Made by a program: the position numbers and the translations under genes. The notes under the pieces are model-generated. The model was not told where the DNA came from. It searched no databases and was given only the letters and a program-made list of their open reading frames with translations. From NCBI RefSeq assembly GCF_950023065.1, contig NC_088679.1:35774001-35838000 (forward strand): a DNA stretch of 64,000 nucleotides. The letters run 5' to 3'. The stretch is from Planococcus citri. Lineage: Eukaryota > Arthropoda > Insecta > Hemiptera > Pseudococcidae. Within the stretch, counting starts at the first letter, position 1. Each line of letters begins with the position of its first letter. Shown piece by piece: positions 1 to 13,400 of the stretch.

Positions 1-1854
1 TTTTGCTAGACCAGGTGGGTTCTTTATAACTTGAAGAATCTTGCGGTACAATACGTTAGGTTTTTTGTTGTTGCGTTTGTTTTGTTTTCAAACGTCGTGT
101 ATTTTCAAGAAATGAATGATAAAAACAAACGCGAGTTTGAGTACTATTCGGTTGGTTTATGGAAATGACATGACTGAAATTAATGGTTTCAAATGAATAA
201 AGAGACGTTGTACTCCGTACATGTACTATAGTTCGTTTTGTTATGAATTTTTATAGCATCGCTTCGTCGTCGAAAAAAAAACAACATTTCGCTCTTAGCG
301 GCGGGGATGTGTAGGGCAGGGGTTTATCTTATGTACAAAGTTATTCGGTATTATTTCGAGTTCTGTACTTAACCTTACAACAGTTTTCCGTTTTAATTAC
401 GGGTATCCACGAATCTACTGTTTTCGGTATTTCGAATAATAAATTATTTAAAAATAAGCGTCGACTCGAGGCTATACGTATACACAGCTCAAAATGAACG
501 AAATGGAAAAAAACACCCCTAGGTTGATCTTCGGCATCGTTGGTTAAGAGAAACACACTTCGCAGCTGTAAAGGTACCAGCAGAAAAGCTGCGGTATATT
601 CTCTACAAAAATCAAATTAAACGATTCGGGAAGAAATCCACACAGCTTAGCTCATCAGTTCACCTAATAAAAGGTGATAAAAAGCCAAGAATTCATCAAT
701 AAAGCTTTCGAAAAGTATTTGGCGCGTATGCGAGAAAATTTAATGAAATTCAAAAGTAAATAAAAACACAGCTTCGACGTCGTCGTAACACACCGTAAGA
801 AGATTAACGACCAGAATCGTAATCGTCGACTAGCATCCTCTCGTGTATTTATTTTTTATATAACTGTTCAAACTTTGAAGAATTCGTTGAAACCTTTATA
901 ATTACGAGCTGCTTGCCTCGCAATTCGTGCTCTCATGTATGCTCTCGAGCGAATATTTTTCCTCGCCAAACTAACCCCAAAAAGCAACAGCTGAACGCGT
1001 CGATATACTAGGTTAAAAACTACCCTCGTCGATGAAAGTTATTATTATTATTTTTTTTTTCGAAAAAATATTCCACAGCTCTCGAAAGCAGCAGGTAATT
1101 GAGCGGAAGTATTTCCCATCCGCATTAAATATGCGCATTTTTTCCCCAGTAAACATTATCGTTATGTAATAGACGCATTATTTGCAATAAATAATCAAAA
1201 AATGCTCTTCTCCAATAATGCACTCGAGCTAGAGTTTATTCAATATATTATACTGCAGTTTTCAACGAATACAAATTACCGTCGCATGTATAATTCGGTG
1301 CCAGATTTTTATTTTATGCTCGTCTCGTCTAAGCTGTCTTCTATTTGTTTCTATTACAACATAAACCGTAATAATAACGTCGTGTTTTTGATCTATGATC
1401 GAAAAATTCGCTTCGAATGGCATCCATTATGTGCAATATAATGCATACGAGAAAATATACGTTCAACGTATCCTTTTAACCGAGATAATGCGTTGTTTAT
1501 TTTTTCATCTTCTTCGTCTTCGATGTGGTCGTAAAATGAAAAAGATAATACGTATGTACATTATAGTCGCCTATCAATTAAGGATTACATGATATGTAAG
1601 CTGCCTTTTTAGTTGACTCAATGGATTAAATTGCTAAATCTTCCTGGTATTTGGCTCGAAATATTCGTGCATTCGAATTCGATATTTTTGATGTATGTTC
1701 GAGACTAACTTGTGTATCAGACGGTGCCTAAATTGGAAGAATTTGTAACTATTTGGCGAGTCATAAGGCATGATGTTTATTAGTCAATTAAGGAGTCTGC
1801 GGAGGTCTTAGATAAATAATCCTTATTTTTCTTTAAGTTAAATTTTTTCACTTT
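1..1854. other. AT-rich non-coding stretch
   Basis: I see no supportable gene here. The longest open frames (about 65-80 codons) have no recognisable composition or motif and no convincing splice partners. There are scattered poly-A and poly-T runs. It is probably upstream flank or a 5' intron of the host gene whose first coding exon lies at 14.9 kb. Confidence 0.5.
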
Positions 1855-2210
1855 CAAGTCTTGCTTCGAAAAATCTTAATTTTTTTTCAAAAGTTACCCA
1901 ATGGATCCAATTTTTTATCCATAATCTCCAGAAAGTCCTACTTTTACAAAAATTGTTTTCAAATATAGGTATTGACAAAAAATCTCGCTTTTTAGAAAAA
2001 TTGTTAAGTACACGTTTTGCTTTTTGCTAAAAATTGCTAAAAAAAACCCTGCCGTTTGCTGAAATTATTGTCAACGATTCGCTATTTGCCAACAATAGAT
2101 GAGAGTGTCTTGCATTTTGTCTAGAAGACTAAAAAGTCAATTGTGAAAAAATATCACTTTTTTTGTCACATAATTTCCAAAAAATCTTGCTTTTCGCTGA
2201 AAGTGTCAAA
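1855..2210. repeat. Diverged tandem array of AAAATTG / CTTGCTTTTT units
   Basis: Short units of roughly 35-50 bp repeat with heavy divergence, alternating an A-rich half (AAAAATTGC-like) with a T-rich half (TTGCTTTTT-like). The same kind of array recurs at 54010-54500, so this is a dispersed repeat family rather than a local accident. No coding potential. Confidence 0.5.
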
Positions 2211-2229
2211 TGTTTCTATTTGAGTTTCA

Positions 2230-2500
2230 TTATTGGATTCCAATTACAACAGGGTCATTCCATGCCAAATCGACGGATTTTTGCACGAGGGGTCTTCGAT
2301 TTTTTTCAAAATCATATCATTTGTAGTGGTCATCTTGGGTCATCAAACGATGACGAATGACGCAAACTGGACATTTTTTTCGATTTCTATTGACGGAGCT
2401 GTGGCGCTTCAAAGTTCTCCAAAATGGCCGAAAATGGAAAATTTCAGTTGCAAATTGCTCCGGTTGTACGTGGTATAGAATTTTCAACTTTTTTCAAATT
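2230..2500. repeat. Possible interspersed repeat fragment (GGTCATTCCATGCC block)
   Basis: A more complex, less AT-rich block beginning GGTCATTCCATGCCAAATCG stands out from its surroundings and abuts the foldback element at 2638. Both forward frames are open for 65-81 codons, but neither resembles a protein I know. A dispersed repeat is the simplest reading. Support is only the compositional contrast. Confidence 0.25.
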
Positions 2501-2637
2501 GTAGTACATTGAGAGCAGAGAGGGTAATTGACGAATGATAAAATCAGTGTTGCCACTTTCAAAAACTTAAAAAAATCTATTTAAAAATTTATAATTTAAA
2601 TATAATCATGATGTCCCCCAGTAAAAATTCTGAAAAA

Positions 2638-3145
2638 ATTCTCAGTTTCAGTCCTTTTCATGTAAAATAACAAATGTATCAAAAAATTAGACTGGCATTT
2701 TTTTTTGTTTTCGAGAAAAAAAATTACAAGTTTTACAGTTGTTGCAAAAGTACCATCAGAAACCTAAAAAATGAAAATTTTTGCATTGTTGAAATATTTT
2801 ACCAATGTGTAGACGAATATGTGAAAAAATTCCCCTCTCCCCAAATTTGTCAACGAATTGACGAAAAATGCCATTTTTCGTGCTATAATTTTATTTTGAG
2901 AGTGAAATGTATGCATTTTTTGTCAATTCGTTGACAAATTTGGGGAGATGGTGATTTTTTTCACATTATTCGTCTACACATTGGCAAAATATTTCAAAAA
3001 TTCAAAAATTTTCATTTTTTAGGTTTCTGATGGTACTTTAGCGATAACTGAAAAAATTGTATTTTTTTTTCTCGAAAATGAAAAAAAATGCCAGTCTAAT
3101 GTTTTGATATGTTATTTTACATGAAAAGGGCTAAAACTGAGAATT
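2638..3145. mobile_element. Foldback element (near-palindrome, arms about 235 bp)
   Basis: The left arm (from about 2638) is repeated in inverted orientation down to 3145. Shared blocks include TTTTCATGTAAAATAAC, ATTAGACTGGCATTTTTT, GTACCATCAGAAACCTAAAA, the GTGTAGACGAATA block and TTTGTCAACGAATTGAC. The short unpaired centre lies near 2880-2905. The arms differ by scattered substitutions and small indels. No transposase is present, so this is a non-autonomous foldback or long-TIR MITE. I could not define a target-site duplication with confidence. Confidence 0.85.
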
Positions 3146-5699
3146 AGAATGCTTAATCAATTTGAAACGTTTCGTTTTTTTTTTGTAATTTGCTTCTGCA
3201 TTGAAATGTTTTTTTCGTCACCTACTAAAGTTGAGAGTAGTCTTTTAGGGAAAAATTGAGTTCAAGCCCTGTATTTGGAACAAGAGGGATTCAAAGTACG
3301 CTAGAGACTGGAGAGGGAAGGGGTAAATGTTCTCAAAAATTTGAAAATCAAATACCACAGGTCTCTTATGCTCAACTTTAATATGCTCAAATTAAATAAA
3401 TTTTAATCCCCTTGCAAAATAGATCAAAAAAATATTGTAATGGATTTTAGGGTGGGGGAGGGGGAAAAGGTTAAAAATGAAGATTTCGAACGAAAAATTG
3501 TGATTTTTAAACTCATAAAAAATTGACGAATAAAATTGAAAATTTTCTGATTTTTTTTTTCTTTATCAAAATATAGTCTCTTCAGATAGTCTTTTGAAAC
3601 ATCCATGCTGTACATTTTTCAAGACTTTGAGATGAAAAACACAGCTTGAAAACCTACCACTTTTCAAAACTTTGGATTCTAAACCCCCCTCCCTCCATTC
3701 TGGAGGACTAAGTTTTGATTTCAGAGGATATGGGGGGGGGGAGTCAAATAGCTTTTTATCGTTCTTTTCGGTGGTTTGAAATTTTCTCGTTCTCGCTTTA
3801 GTGGTCAATTTTTTGAAAGCACTAAAAAAAAATGTAAAATATCATATGTATAAGTATATTGAAGGATTTTAGAAGCAAATACTTGTGGGCATAATTTAAT
3901 GGCGCGCTTTTCTCCAATCAACTGCTTTTTTTCATGACATCAATTTTACGTATTATATACCTACGATGGAGAAATTTCGACTTGAGACAATTTTATGGTC
4001 GATCGAGAGAATATTTTCATCGATAAATCAATAATTACATGCATAAAAAATTGGTTTAAATCTTCAGGAACGTGCTATACCATCAAAAAATAAACAATAT
4101 TAAAAAATACTACAAGTTATGCCATAATAATTTGAGCAAGAAAAAAAAGAAATAAGAATACCTAAAGGAAGAAAAAAAATGCAAGTCGGTAAATATCGTT
4201 TTATAGCGATGAAAAATAATTCGCTTCGGGTTACAATTTGTAACAAAATCCTAACAACTCGTTTCTGTCATAATCAATAAGGAGCAACGAGGGAGAAAAA
4301 AAATACTGCCTGCGAGAAAAACTCATGTAACTATTTGTACACACGAGTATAACAAATTGCGTATCGCATTTTTTTTTCTGAAACAAACTATAAAAACTGT
4401 GAAAAAATTCCGTAATCTTATTATTACTTGGCGAGTTCTTTTTCATCTTGAAGAATTTCCACGTGTGAAGAAAATTTTCAATTTTATAAACACCGAAACT
4501 TTTTATGATTATTTTAAGGTATTATGGAAATTTGTCTTTTCACGTTCATGCAATCGAAAAATTGTTAATTTTTTAACACCTCTTACATAGGTACTTTACT
4601 CGAAATGGTTTTGGTGAAGTGGTATTTGTCAATAAAAATACTACACTTCGTGTACTTACATTGTAGATAGGTAAAAGTATGGGTAACACTACGTACACAT
4701 AATTCTTTAAAGCCTGTTTATGCGGTCAACTTTTACGAAGGTCGTGTACCTCTTCTATGTATTTGCGAGTCGAGTTTTATGAAGGTTGTAATAAAATATA
4801 GGTGTATGGTGTATAGCTTAATATCATAAGGAATAAACTTTCTTTCACAGACGGCTTTAATTTAGCCGAAAAACAACTCGATAAAAAGAAAGTTTTCCAC
4901 CTTCGTTAATTTCGCTCCATTATTTAATCTGTACCGTCTGCATTTAATTCCAACGAGAAGAAGACGTTTTTCAAAGGTCATTGATAATTTCATTAATGAA
5001 ACGAAAATTGCGACTCACCAACCACCTACACGACGACTTTTTTCGCGTGGTTCGGATTAATTATGAATTTAATATCATTTAAAGTTGAACACCAGATTTT
5101 TTTCCTTTTTTAATTCAAGTGTCAGAAAGAATAAAATTGAGTAATGACCGGTAAGTGATTTCTTTGTAAATGTTTTGTGACTTTGGCGGTGTTTCTGAAT
5201 GAAAGTTTTCACTGTGCTTGGGTTTTTAAGATTGATTATAAGAAAAATAATTATAAGGAGCTCCACCCTTTAAAACTTTGAGTTATTTTGAATTTTATTT
5301 AACCTGAGTTAGGTACCTACTTGTAGGTGTACCTTACCTACGTACCGAGTTTTCCACTTGAGGTGACGAATGAATTCACGAGACAACGTTGCAATTCATA
5401 CTTCATACCTAAGTAAAAATAGTTTGCAGATCATACAAAATTGAAGACGTGAAGCTACAGAGTACCCATTGAACTTTTGATTCTTCGAATTTCAGGTGAA
5501 TTGAATGGATTGCACCATGTTAATCCAGTGTTCTCCAACTGGTAAAAAAAAGTTCGAATGGCTTGAATTTTCGTGTTACGAAAAATTTAATCGTATTTTT
5601 TAAGACACATATTGGTCTATTCAGAAGTGACCTTGCGACATATCAAAAAGGGTTAAAATTCCACGAAAAATTCAAATATTGGGACAAAAATATTTTTTG
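3146..5699. other. AT-rich non-coding stretch
   Basis: No gene that I can support. Frames of 60-80 codons on both strands are low-complexity Lys/Phe/Ile/Asn translations typical of chance ORFs. A G-rich run (3730-3741) and poly-purine/poly-pyrimidine tracts occur. GTAGGTACCTAC-like words cluster near 5310-5345. Confidence 0.5.
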
Positions 5700-6350
5700 A
5701 GCATTGAAAAAAAATTGAGTTCAAAATAATTGGATCATGATTTTCTGTATTTTCGAAAAAGTATCGCAAGACCTACCAAAATATGTAGGTTAAAATTTTT
5801 CGAGAAAATCAAAATTATTATCGAAACATCTTTTGAGTTTTCTTGATTTTCAGCCAAAATTTTTTTTTTAGGAATTGTCGTAAATAGCTGTACAACTGAT
5901 TCAATTTCGGTCTCAAAATTGTTCAAAAAACATTTTCATTGAAATATTTATCGCAAACTTTTCACCAACTCCTATAGTTTGCAGGATATTTTTTCGAAAA
6001 TACGAAGCATCACGACTCAACTTTATGCTCAATAAATTATTCAAAATTGTTCAAGTAACATTTTCGTCATAGTACATAAATTTGAATTTTTTGCGAAATT
6101 GTAACCCAATGAGTCACATGATGATTTTTAAAAAATCTCGTATATAATGAACAAATTTTGAGCTCAAAATTCTTCGAAATTAATAGCTCAAAAATCATTT
6201 TTGTCATAATACATGTATTTAGATTTCTTGTGGAATATTAATCCAATTCGATAGTTTAGAAATTCCAAATATTTATGACTCAACTGTGGGCTCGAAATTA
6301 TTCAAATATACTCAAAAAAAATTTCGTTATTCAATACTAGGATTTTTGGT
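5700..6350. repeat. Diverged tandem repeat, period about 115-135 bp
   Basis: A unit starting near CTCAAAATT-GTTCAAA and continuing with ACATTTTCGTCATA-like and GACTCAACT-like blocks recurs at 5912, 6028, 6163 and 6291 (spacings 116, 135 and 128), with a weaker copy upstream near 5716. The copies are heavily diverged. It looks like an old minisatellite or satellite fragment with no coding potential. Confidence 0.6.
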
Positions 6351-8890
6351 TGATTTCGGACCATTTTTTTGAAGAGAATATCAAGTTTAAGTTTGAGAAT
6401 TTCAATTGGTCGTGACTTCTTTGATTTTTAAATTTGATTACAAATTGAAATAACCCACCTTTTTAGTTTGAGAAACTATTGAGTAGTCCTCTTTAGAAGT
6501 TTTAGTTGCAAAGCATTCCACTTGCAAGCTAAAACTTTGCAGATTGTCTGTTCTGGTCAGATTTTTTGAGTCTTGTAAATGTTATTCAAAATTTGAGGAT
6601 GAGGGAGTTGCAAAGTACATATTTTGAATTCGAGAAAATGTTTTTAAATGTCAAAACTGTATGATCAAGGTTTTTTTTTTTTTTTTTTTAATAATGTTTT
6701 GACCTGAGAAGTCAAAAAAAAAATGCAGACTGTTCAACAAGCTCTAGCTGTCCCAACAACCTTTTTATTTTTTATTTTTCAAAATAAATTAGCATTGACA
6801 TTTTTTTATTGCAAATTTCACTTTCTCTGGTCCCTGAGTTTTGTAATTGTAAGTAAGTACATAGTTAAAATTTTTGCTGAAGATTGCTCCGTGGCCCCTC
6901 AAATGCAAAAAAAAAAAAGACGCTTCTACTTACCTACGTACCTAAGTCCAAATAAACCTGTCGACTTACGTGAGATTCCCTTTAAAAATTTTCTGTTTTT
7001 CTTTTTCAATTCTAATGCAAGGAGTATAAAACTAAGTACATATATATAGGCTACATTGGTAGGTAATAAGAGACTTCTGAGTGACCAACTGCGTAATTTG
7101 AAGTGTTTAGAAAGGATCTCTCATTGTTATTTTGGTATTTTCCTTACCCTATAAAGTACGCCGACGTCCGACCACCTTAATTTTAGCCCATTTTACCGAA
7201 TTAGGTTTATTGAAAATATCCATCAAACGAAATTACCCGATTATATACTTTAGAAATGAACATTGGAGCAGAATTTCCGGCGAAAAAAGTGAACATTTAC
7301 GAAGCGGTTTTTCGTTCATATCCGGCTCGTAGTCGAGATAAAGCTCTAAGTTGTTTTCGCAAAGAAGGACTTCGGGGACTCATGATCTTGTATTAAGGGA
7401 TACGACGATAACAGATGGAATACTAAGCAGGGGTTAAGGTTCGGTCGTTTTTCTATTCCATCGGGAATTACGCGGTGTTACATCGCTCTTCTTCTGTACA
7501 TAGTTTAATAGTCGATGAATGTAATCGACTGCGATAATTGTTGTTGTTTTTAGGTAAATTTCATCGTGCGAAATCCGCGTCTAATCTGGCTGAGGTTACT
7601 TTATAACGAATTTAATTTCTTTTCTAAGCTTTCACGAGACGATTATACGTACGAAATGGAGAGAAAAAAGCGAAACGGAATTATAACGACGATTATTTGT
7701 TTAAAACGACGAAAGCAAGCTTCAACTCGTTTATACCTATAGCAACTAGGTATGCGAGAAACGAGATTCAAAACAGCTATCAATCCAGCGACGAATTAAT
7801 GGTAAAGTTTCTCAAAAATCGTTCGTTTTGTTCGCCAGTCCCAAACGAAGGTTTTTTCGTTTTTCACATGTATTTAAGATTTCCACTTATTTTAGCAGCA
7901 GAGACCGGTCGTCGTGTCGTTCACACATTCGAAACTTTTCCCGTTACAGTCGAACGCGTTCTGTGTACGCATAAAAGTCTACTAAACAAATCAAAGTGCT
8001 CGTTCCTTTTTCATGGGTCACTTTTTCGTGACAGGCTTGGTTTTTTCTCTTCTCCGTAGGCTTCAATTTTAAACGAGAAGAACAACTTTGTTACACTGAA
8101 GGGTTTCTATAGGTACCTACTCGATTGTCAGTTGGCAAGTTGAATGACATTATTGCCGCAGCCTTCCACTACAAGTATGAAATATTTGGTCCACTTAAAT
8201 GTCAATTTTTACCCAAGTTTTGTTCACATTAACGACTTGTCTGGAAAGAATGGATTTTTTTTTTACAATTTTTCTATACCTGCATTTTTTTTGTATAGGT
8301 GCCGATTTGTTTTCAAGCACAACAAATGAACAAACTGGAGTCTACCAAGTATTTTGATTAGAGAAACTTATTCGAATAGGTACTTACAAAAAAAAAAGTC
8401 CAATCCAGTTTTTTTTAAACTGTTTAGCGGAATAAAGTTTTAACCAGATTGTAATCGAAGTTTACATTCGTATGAAAATATTAAACAAAATATCTAAGCT
8501 ATCTTTTTGATGTGTTGCTGGCTGCTGTAATTCTATTGGATTTAAGTTAACGTCGATTCGTTTAACATTATTTGAAAATTTCAAGCGTATTTAATACCTC
8601 TACGATGTAGGATTAGAGTAAAGTGGTTTGAAAATTATGAATATTACGCGACCCCTTTGGCTACTATAATCTGAAAAGGTTTGAAAAGTTAGTTCTATCT
8701 TGAGGTCATCTCACTGACTGATTCAAAACGTGTTACCAAAAGATAACGAAAATTTGGTTGAATTTTTAATCATATTGGATTTATATTACCGTTCTGCACC
8801 TTGATAGGGAGCTTTTCAAGATACACGTGCGTATAACGATGCGTCGTGTCAAATTTCAAAGTACTTATATTTTCAAGCAGGCGATACGTA
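6351..8890. other. AT-rich non-coding stretch
   Basis: Contains a poly-T run (about 6670-6689) and open frames of up to 120 codons (7697-8059). None has domain-like composition, conserved motifs or flanking splice signals that I can defend. I see nothing else that can be annotated. Confidence 0.45.
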
Positions 8891-8894
8891 GGTA

Positions 8895-10472
8895 CAGGGT
8901 GTTCGATAAAGATTGTATCTTTCTCGACTCATTAAATACAGGTGGTTGAGGAGAAGTATAGCACTCGAATACACCATTCTTATGCCTTTATAGGGATTTA
9001 AAATTGATTGGCAAAATTATTGGTTTTTATTTAGTGTTGAGCTGAGAACTTTTTTCTACCAGCTAGAAAAACAGCTAACAGATTGAGCAGTTTTCAACAT
9101 ATATCTATCTTTTTTTCAAATGCTTAAAATTTGGTTAAAAATTACAGTTTTTACCCTCAAAAACTGCATATAAACTTCAATAAGCAACATTCATTTGTAG
9201 GAAATTGACTCTTTTTAAGAGTGTGAAAATTGCTCAGAAAAACTAATTCCACTCATTTCCCCTCCCCCTGCCTTGAAAGGAACCGAGGGGGGGGGGGGGC
9301 CAAAAAATTCAAATTTATGTGAACAATTCATCATTTCATCAGACTTCACCTATTGAAAATGTTACATACTCGTACAAAAAGTATTTCGTATTTACGGCAA
9401 ACCGCGTGTATGCAATTTTATTAACACTTCGTCATTTATCAAATGTAACAAATGTACAAGGCGCATTGAGCATTAACATCTCTAACTAAAAAAGAAAATA
9501 GTGGAAGTTGCGTTCTCCAAATTTCGCTAAATTTTTTGTTACTTACGAATTTTCTTCGATGGTTTAGTAACAACATAATTTCCGTCAGACATTTTTTTCA
9601 AAGAAATTGAGGGCAAGCCTCGTCATTTTCTCACATTTTGCAGTTTTTTAGGTGAAATTGTCAAATTTTGAAGGTCCATATCTCACAGTTGGTTGAACTT
9701 GAAGCAAATCTGTGTGCAAAGCAAATCCGTCTCTAGGTTACTTGTTTACTTCATTTTGAGCTGATTCTTCAAAAAAAAAAAAAAAAACACTTTAATTTGA
9801 AGTTAAGTAAACAAAATGTGTCTTCATGGGAAAGATTTGTTTTTATAAAACTAAGTAAACAAAAAAGCAAAAAAGAACACCTTAATTTGGAGTAAACATG
9901 GATCTGTTTCTAAATCGCAGATTTATTAACAAAATTTTTAGGGTAGATTTTTAAAAAAATTTGGGGCAGCCCAAAAAGATTTACATGAGTACCTATTTTA
10001 TTTTAAGCAGATTTCTTTTGAAAAAAAAAACACATCCAAGTTGGATAAGTAGTTTTGTCTCCAAAAGTACTCAAATCACAAAATTTACATGATTTTGCGC
10101 AAATTAAAAAAAAACCCACCCCAATTTGCAGTGAACAGAAATTTGCGGGAATTGATAATTATGTTACTCCACATGCTAACCATAAATTAAAATTTCTCAA
10201 ACTAGGGAAAGGGGAAGCCACGATTTTTTCAAAAGTTCCAGATTTCTTGGTATCCAATATCCCCTTCAAAAGCTCTTCCACAGCTAAACATTTTTCCAAG
10301 TTGCTTTCAATTCAAAATGAAGGTCTTTCTGAATTTTTCGCCAAAATCCTTACAATACTATTTTTTAGCAATCTACCTTAATATTTACAAACTTTTATCA
10401 GCCCTGTTAAACTTCGAAGAAAAATAAAATATATCGACAAATTTACGAATGCCCGATTTATGAAACACCCTG
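8895..10472. mobile_element. Possible non-autonomous DNA transposon with CAGGGTGTT ends
   Basis: CAGGGTGTTCGATAAA at 8895 faces an inverted copy, TTTATGAAACACCCTG, ending at 10472. The shared terminal 9-10 bases plus ATAAA look like short terminal inverted repeats. The left end is flanked by TA, but the right is not clearly so, hence the target duplication is unproven. The interior is AT-rich, with a long G run near 9286 and no transposase. Short matches like this can occur by chance. Confidence 0.35.
9380..9432 (-). repeat. Dispersed ~45-bp repeat (copy 1, inverted)
   Basis: Read on the minus strand this contains GTGTTAATAAAATTGCATAC followed by a GTTTGCCGTAAATACGA-like block. The same block recurs on the + strand at 29081-29125 and 44455-44505. 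Three copies in 64 kb of a non-simple 40-45 bp sequence indicate a dispersed repeat family or a conserved end of a larger transposon. Confidence 0.55.
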
Positions 10473-13400
10473 TCCAAAGGAATTCAGCCAGACAATATTC
10501 AACGTAATGACATCTCTGCTCGGCCTATCTATAACTTATATAAGAAGCTAACACTCATTGCATAACCGCTACTTTGAAAAATATCGGTTTCCGTCCATTG
10601 TTGAAAGCTATAAGTTGGTTGTACTTAAGATGATGTACTTGCCGATGATTTTTTTCAATTTGAAGGTTTTCAAGTTGATATTTCGTGTTAACGAACACTT
10701 TGTTGTACGTTGAAAAAGCTCCCGCACGAAAAATTGTTTTCGACTTTAATTAATTAGCTTTCGCCTTAACAATGGAAATAATGGATTCTATTTAGACGGT
10801 TGAACACTGTAGCCTAAGTACATACCAGTATGTACACTTATTATAGGCAACTTGAAATACAATCCAGTGTATCGTTTCACCCACGAGTAAGTACATAAGC
10901 TAGCCTTGCAATAGGTAATTTAAAAAGATCGATGCGTGACTGCAAAAATCTCTCACATATTTTACTCTATTCGGGATCAACTATAAAGTGGACACTGGAC
11001 ATGAACCTATAACAAATTTTCAATGCATCAAATCTCTCTCTTTTAAAAGCTTTAGAACTCTTTTGAAAAATTCCATACGATTGAAAATACCTATTATGAA
11101 ATACATATTATTTTATCGGGTTGTCGCATGTTTGGCTTTGGGTCAAAACGTGGTTTGATTACCTGTATTCCCATTAGTATTAGTAGGTATACGAAAATGA
11201 GAACGATTAATAAACCAAATGCGCGCCACGGTGAAGTATCAAGACAATCTGTAACTGACATTTCATAAACTATCTTTTAAACATATACCATACCGTACCG
11301 ATGATTGTTTTAATTGGAAGTGTGGTCGCTGGTGTTCTATGTATATTTTCATCAAATTCGGCGAACGCGGTCAATGTCAGAGACAAGCTGAACTAGCATA
11401 ATATTTCACCTTGCAGCGTATATTTCCATATAGCTGACAATGACGTGTATTTGTATGTATGAGAATTTCACTCACTGATCGACTTTTTATAGAATATCTC
11501 CAGTTTGGACTTACTCAAATTATTCAAACAATAATATTGGATGTAATTTTATGCAATTATGCATTGCAGCAGCGTCAATACCGCGGTATTTAAGAAAACA
11601 AACTCGTAATAATTTTAGAGTGGTGCGGACAGATCTGTGGAAATATTTGGCAGTTCTTGAATAAATTGGGTTACACAGCTCCACTCGAGGGAAGTGAGGA
11701 TCAAAACGAGGAACACTTTTTCGAGTTGAATTCAATATACTCACCCTAATTTATGTGGCTTCAGTGATTCAAAATGGTTACAAATCATTTTCAAACTCAT
11801 TTATTAGTAAATAAATGGATGCATTATTATTCTAAATGGTACTTTAATTCTTTGGGAACCCTTTCAACAGTCGAGGTAAATTCTCTGAGGAAATGTGTCA
11901 CTTCAAAAGAAATCGTGTTCTAGGTTTAAGCATTCCCAAGGCGAATTTTTCTTTATCAATGCGGATATCTTTTTGTGTCTAGTGCGTGATGTCCAACTCT
12001 AAAACAATTTTCATGTCCCTGGAGAGCAAACACGTAAAATAGGCAAGGAAACTTGCGTTTGTGGTTCAATTTAGCTTTATTAATATGAGGTAGGATGTGT
12101 ATATTTACTACCTATTTGAATTTCGTACCTCTGAAAAATGTTCATCTTCCAAATTTCCTAAATGGAATTTTAAATTAATTAAATCACCAAATATTTAATT
12201 TTTTAGTTGATGAGGAATTAATGAAATTCAAATGGGATCAAAGTTTTCAATAAAAAAAGATACTTTGAACTTTTTATAAATTTTTTAATATTTTTTTTTT
12301 GGATATGAAATAACATTGGAAATTCTATTGGTGTCATTTCTATAGAGTAAGTGCATGAAAAAAATCATTTTGAGCAAGTTGAAATCTTTTCTTGATTGAA
12401 ATGCATTTTTGAAGAATTTTTGCGATATCAAATGAGAAATTAAAATATTTGTACTTATAGCGAGAGCTGGTTAAAATTTCCAAAAAAATGTAACGTTCGT
12501 ATAAATAACACTTATTTAGATTTTTTGCAATTTTGGACTCTCAAGACCATAAAAATGAAACCAACAAAAAAGAAAAAAACAAAACAAATACGTGCCTGAG
12601 AGATTTCAGTCAAAAAAATAAGTTTTTACGTAATTTTTCAAAATTGGTGCTCCTTGGTCTGGCTTGAGTTTTTACGTTATAGTCACGATGAAACACACAC
12701 CTGATTGTAAATACTTTCCTAAAAGATGTAAAGTACGAGTATTTAACCTTGAGCAGAAGATAAAAACATTTCATTCATTTTTATAGAATGAAAAATTTCT
12801 CAAAATAACGCAATCAAATAGGGAAAAATTTGAGGAAAGGTAGAGGGAGGACTCGAAATCTCTGGAAAATTTCTCCCCATCAGGAGATTTTATCTGAGGG
12901 AGGAGCCATTAGAAACAAATTCTTAGTGTTGCTGATTTCCATTTGGTTTGAATTTTCAAAAATTTAAATTTTTTTGAGTTTTAGTTTGTAAATTCCATTT
13001 ATTGGAAATAGCGCTCTGGAAGTTTTAAATTTTTTTCTGATGAAAGTAAAAAAAAGTGAAATTGTGTTTTTCGCATGTAAAAGAAAAATTTTCCATCTTG
13101 GATGTTTTTTTTTTTTTGGAATGAAAAAAAGCTACCCACATACGAGTATTATTTTTTACTGGAGAATCATCTGCCAAAAATAACTATATCAAAACGTTAA
13201 AAAAAATGTTTTCATTTTTTAAAAATTTTTCTAGATTTTTTGTTGCTATAAAGATCATTTCACTACGGTTCTACCTTTTTTTTCAATTGAAAGAAAAAAT
13301 TTGTAAAATTCTCTTCTCAAAAACCTATTTGGTAGATATGGGAATTCGAACTTGAAAATAAGGGCCACTCCAATCAATACATCTACTCTACTCCTATAAC

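Noticed and set aside
7697..8059. 120-codon frame as a host exon
   Set aside because: No flanking splice sites that I trust, no domain, and stop-poor AT-rich frames of this length occur several times in the window.
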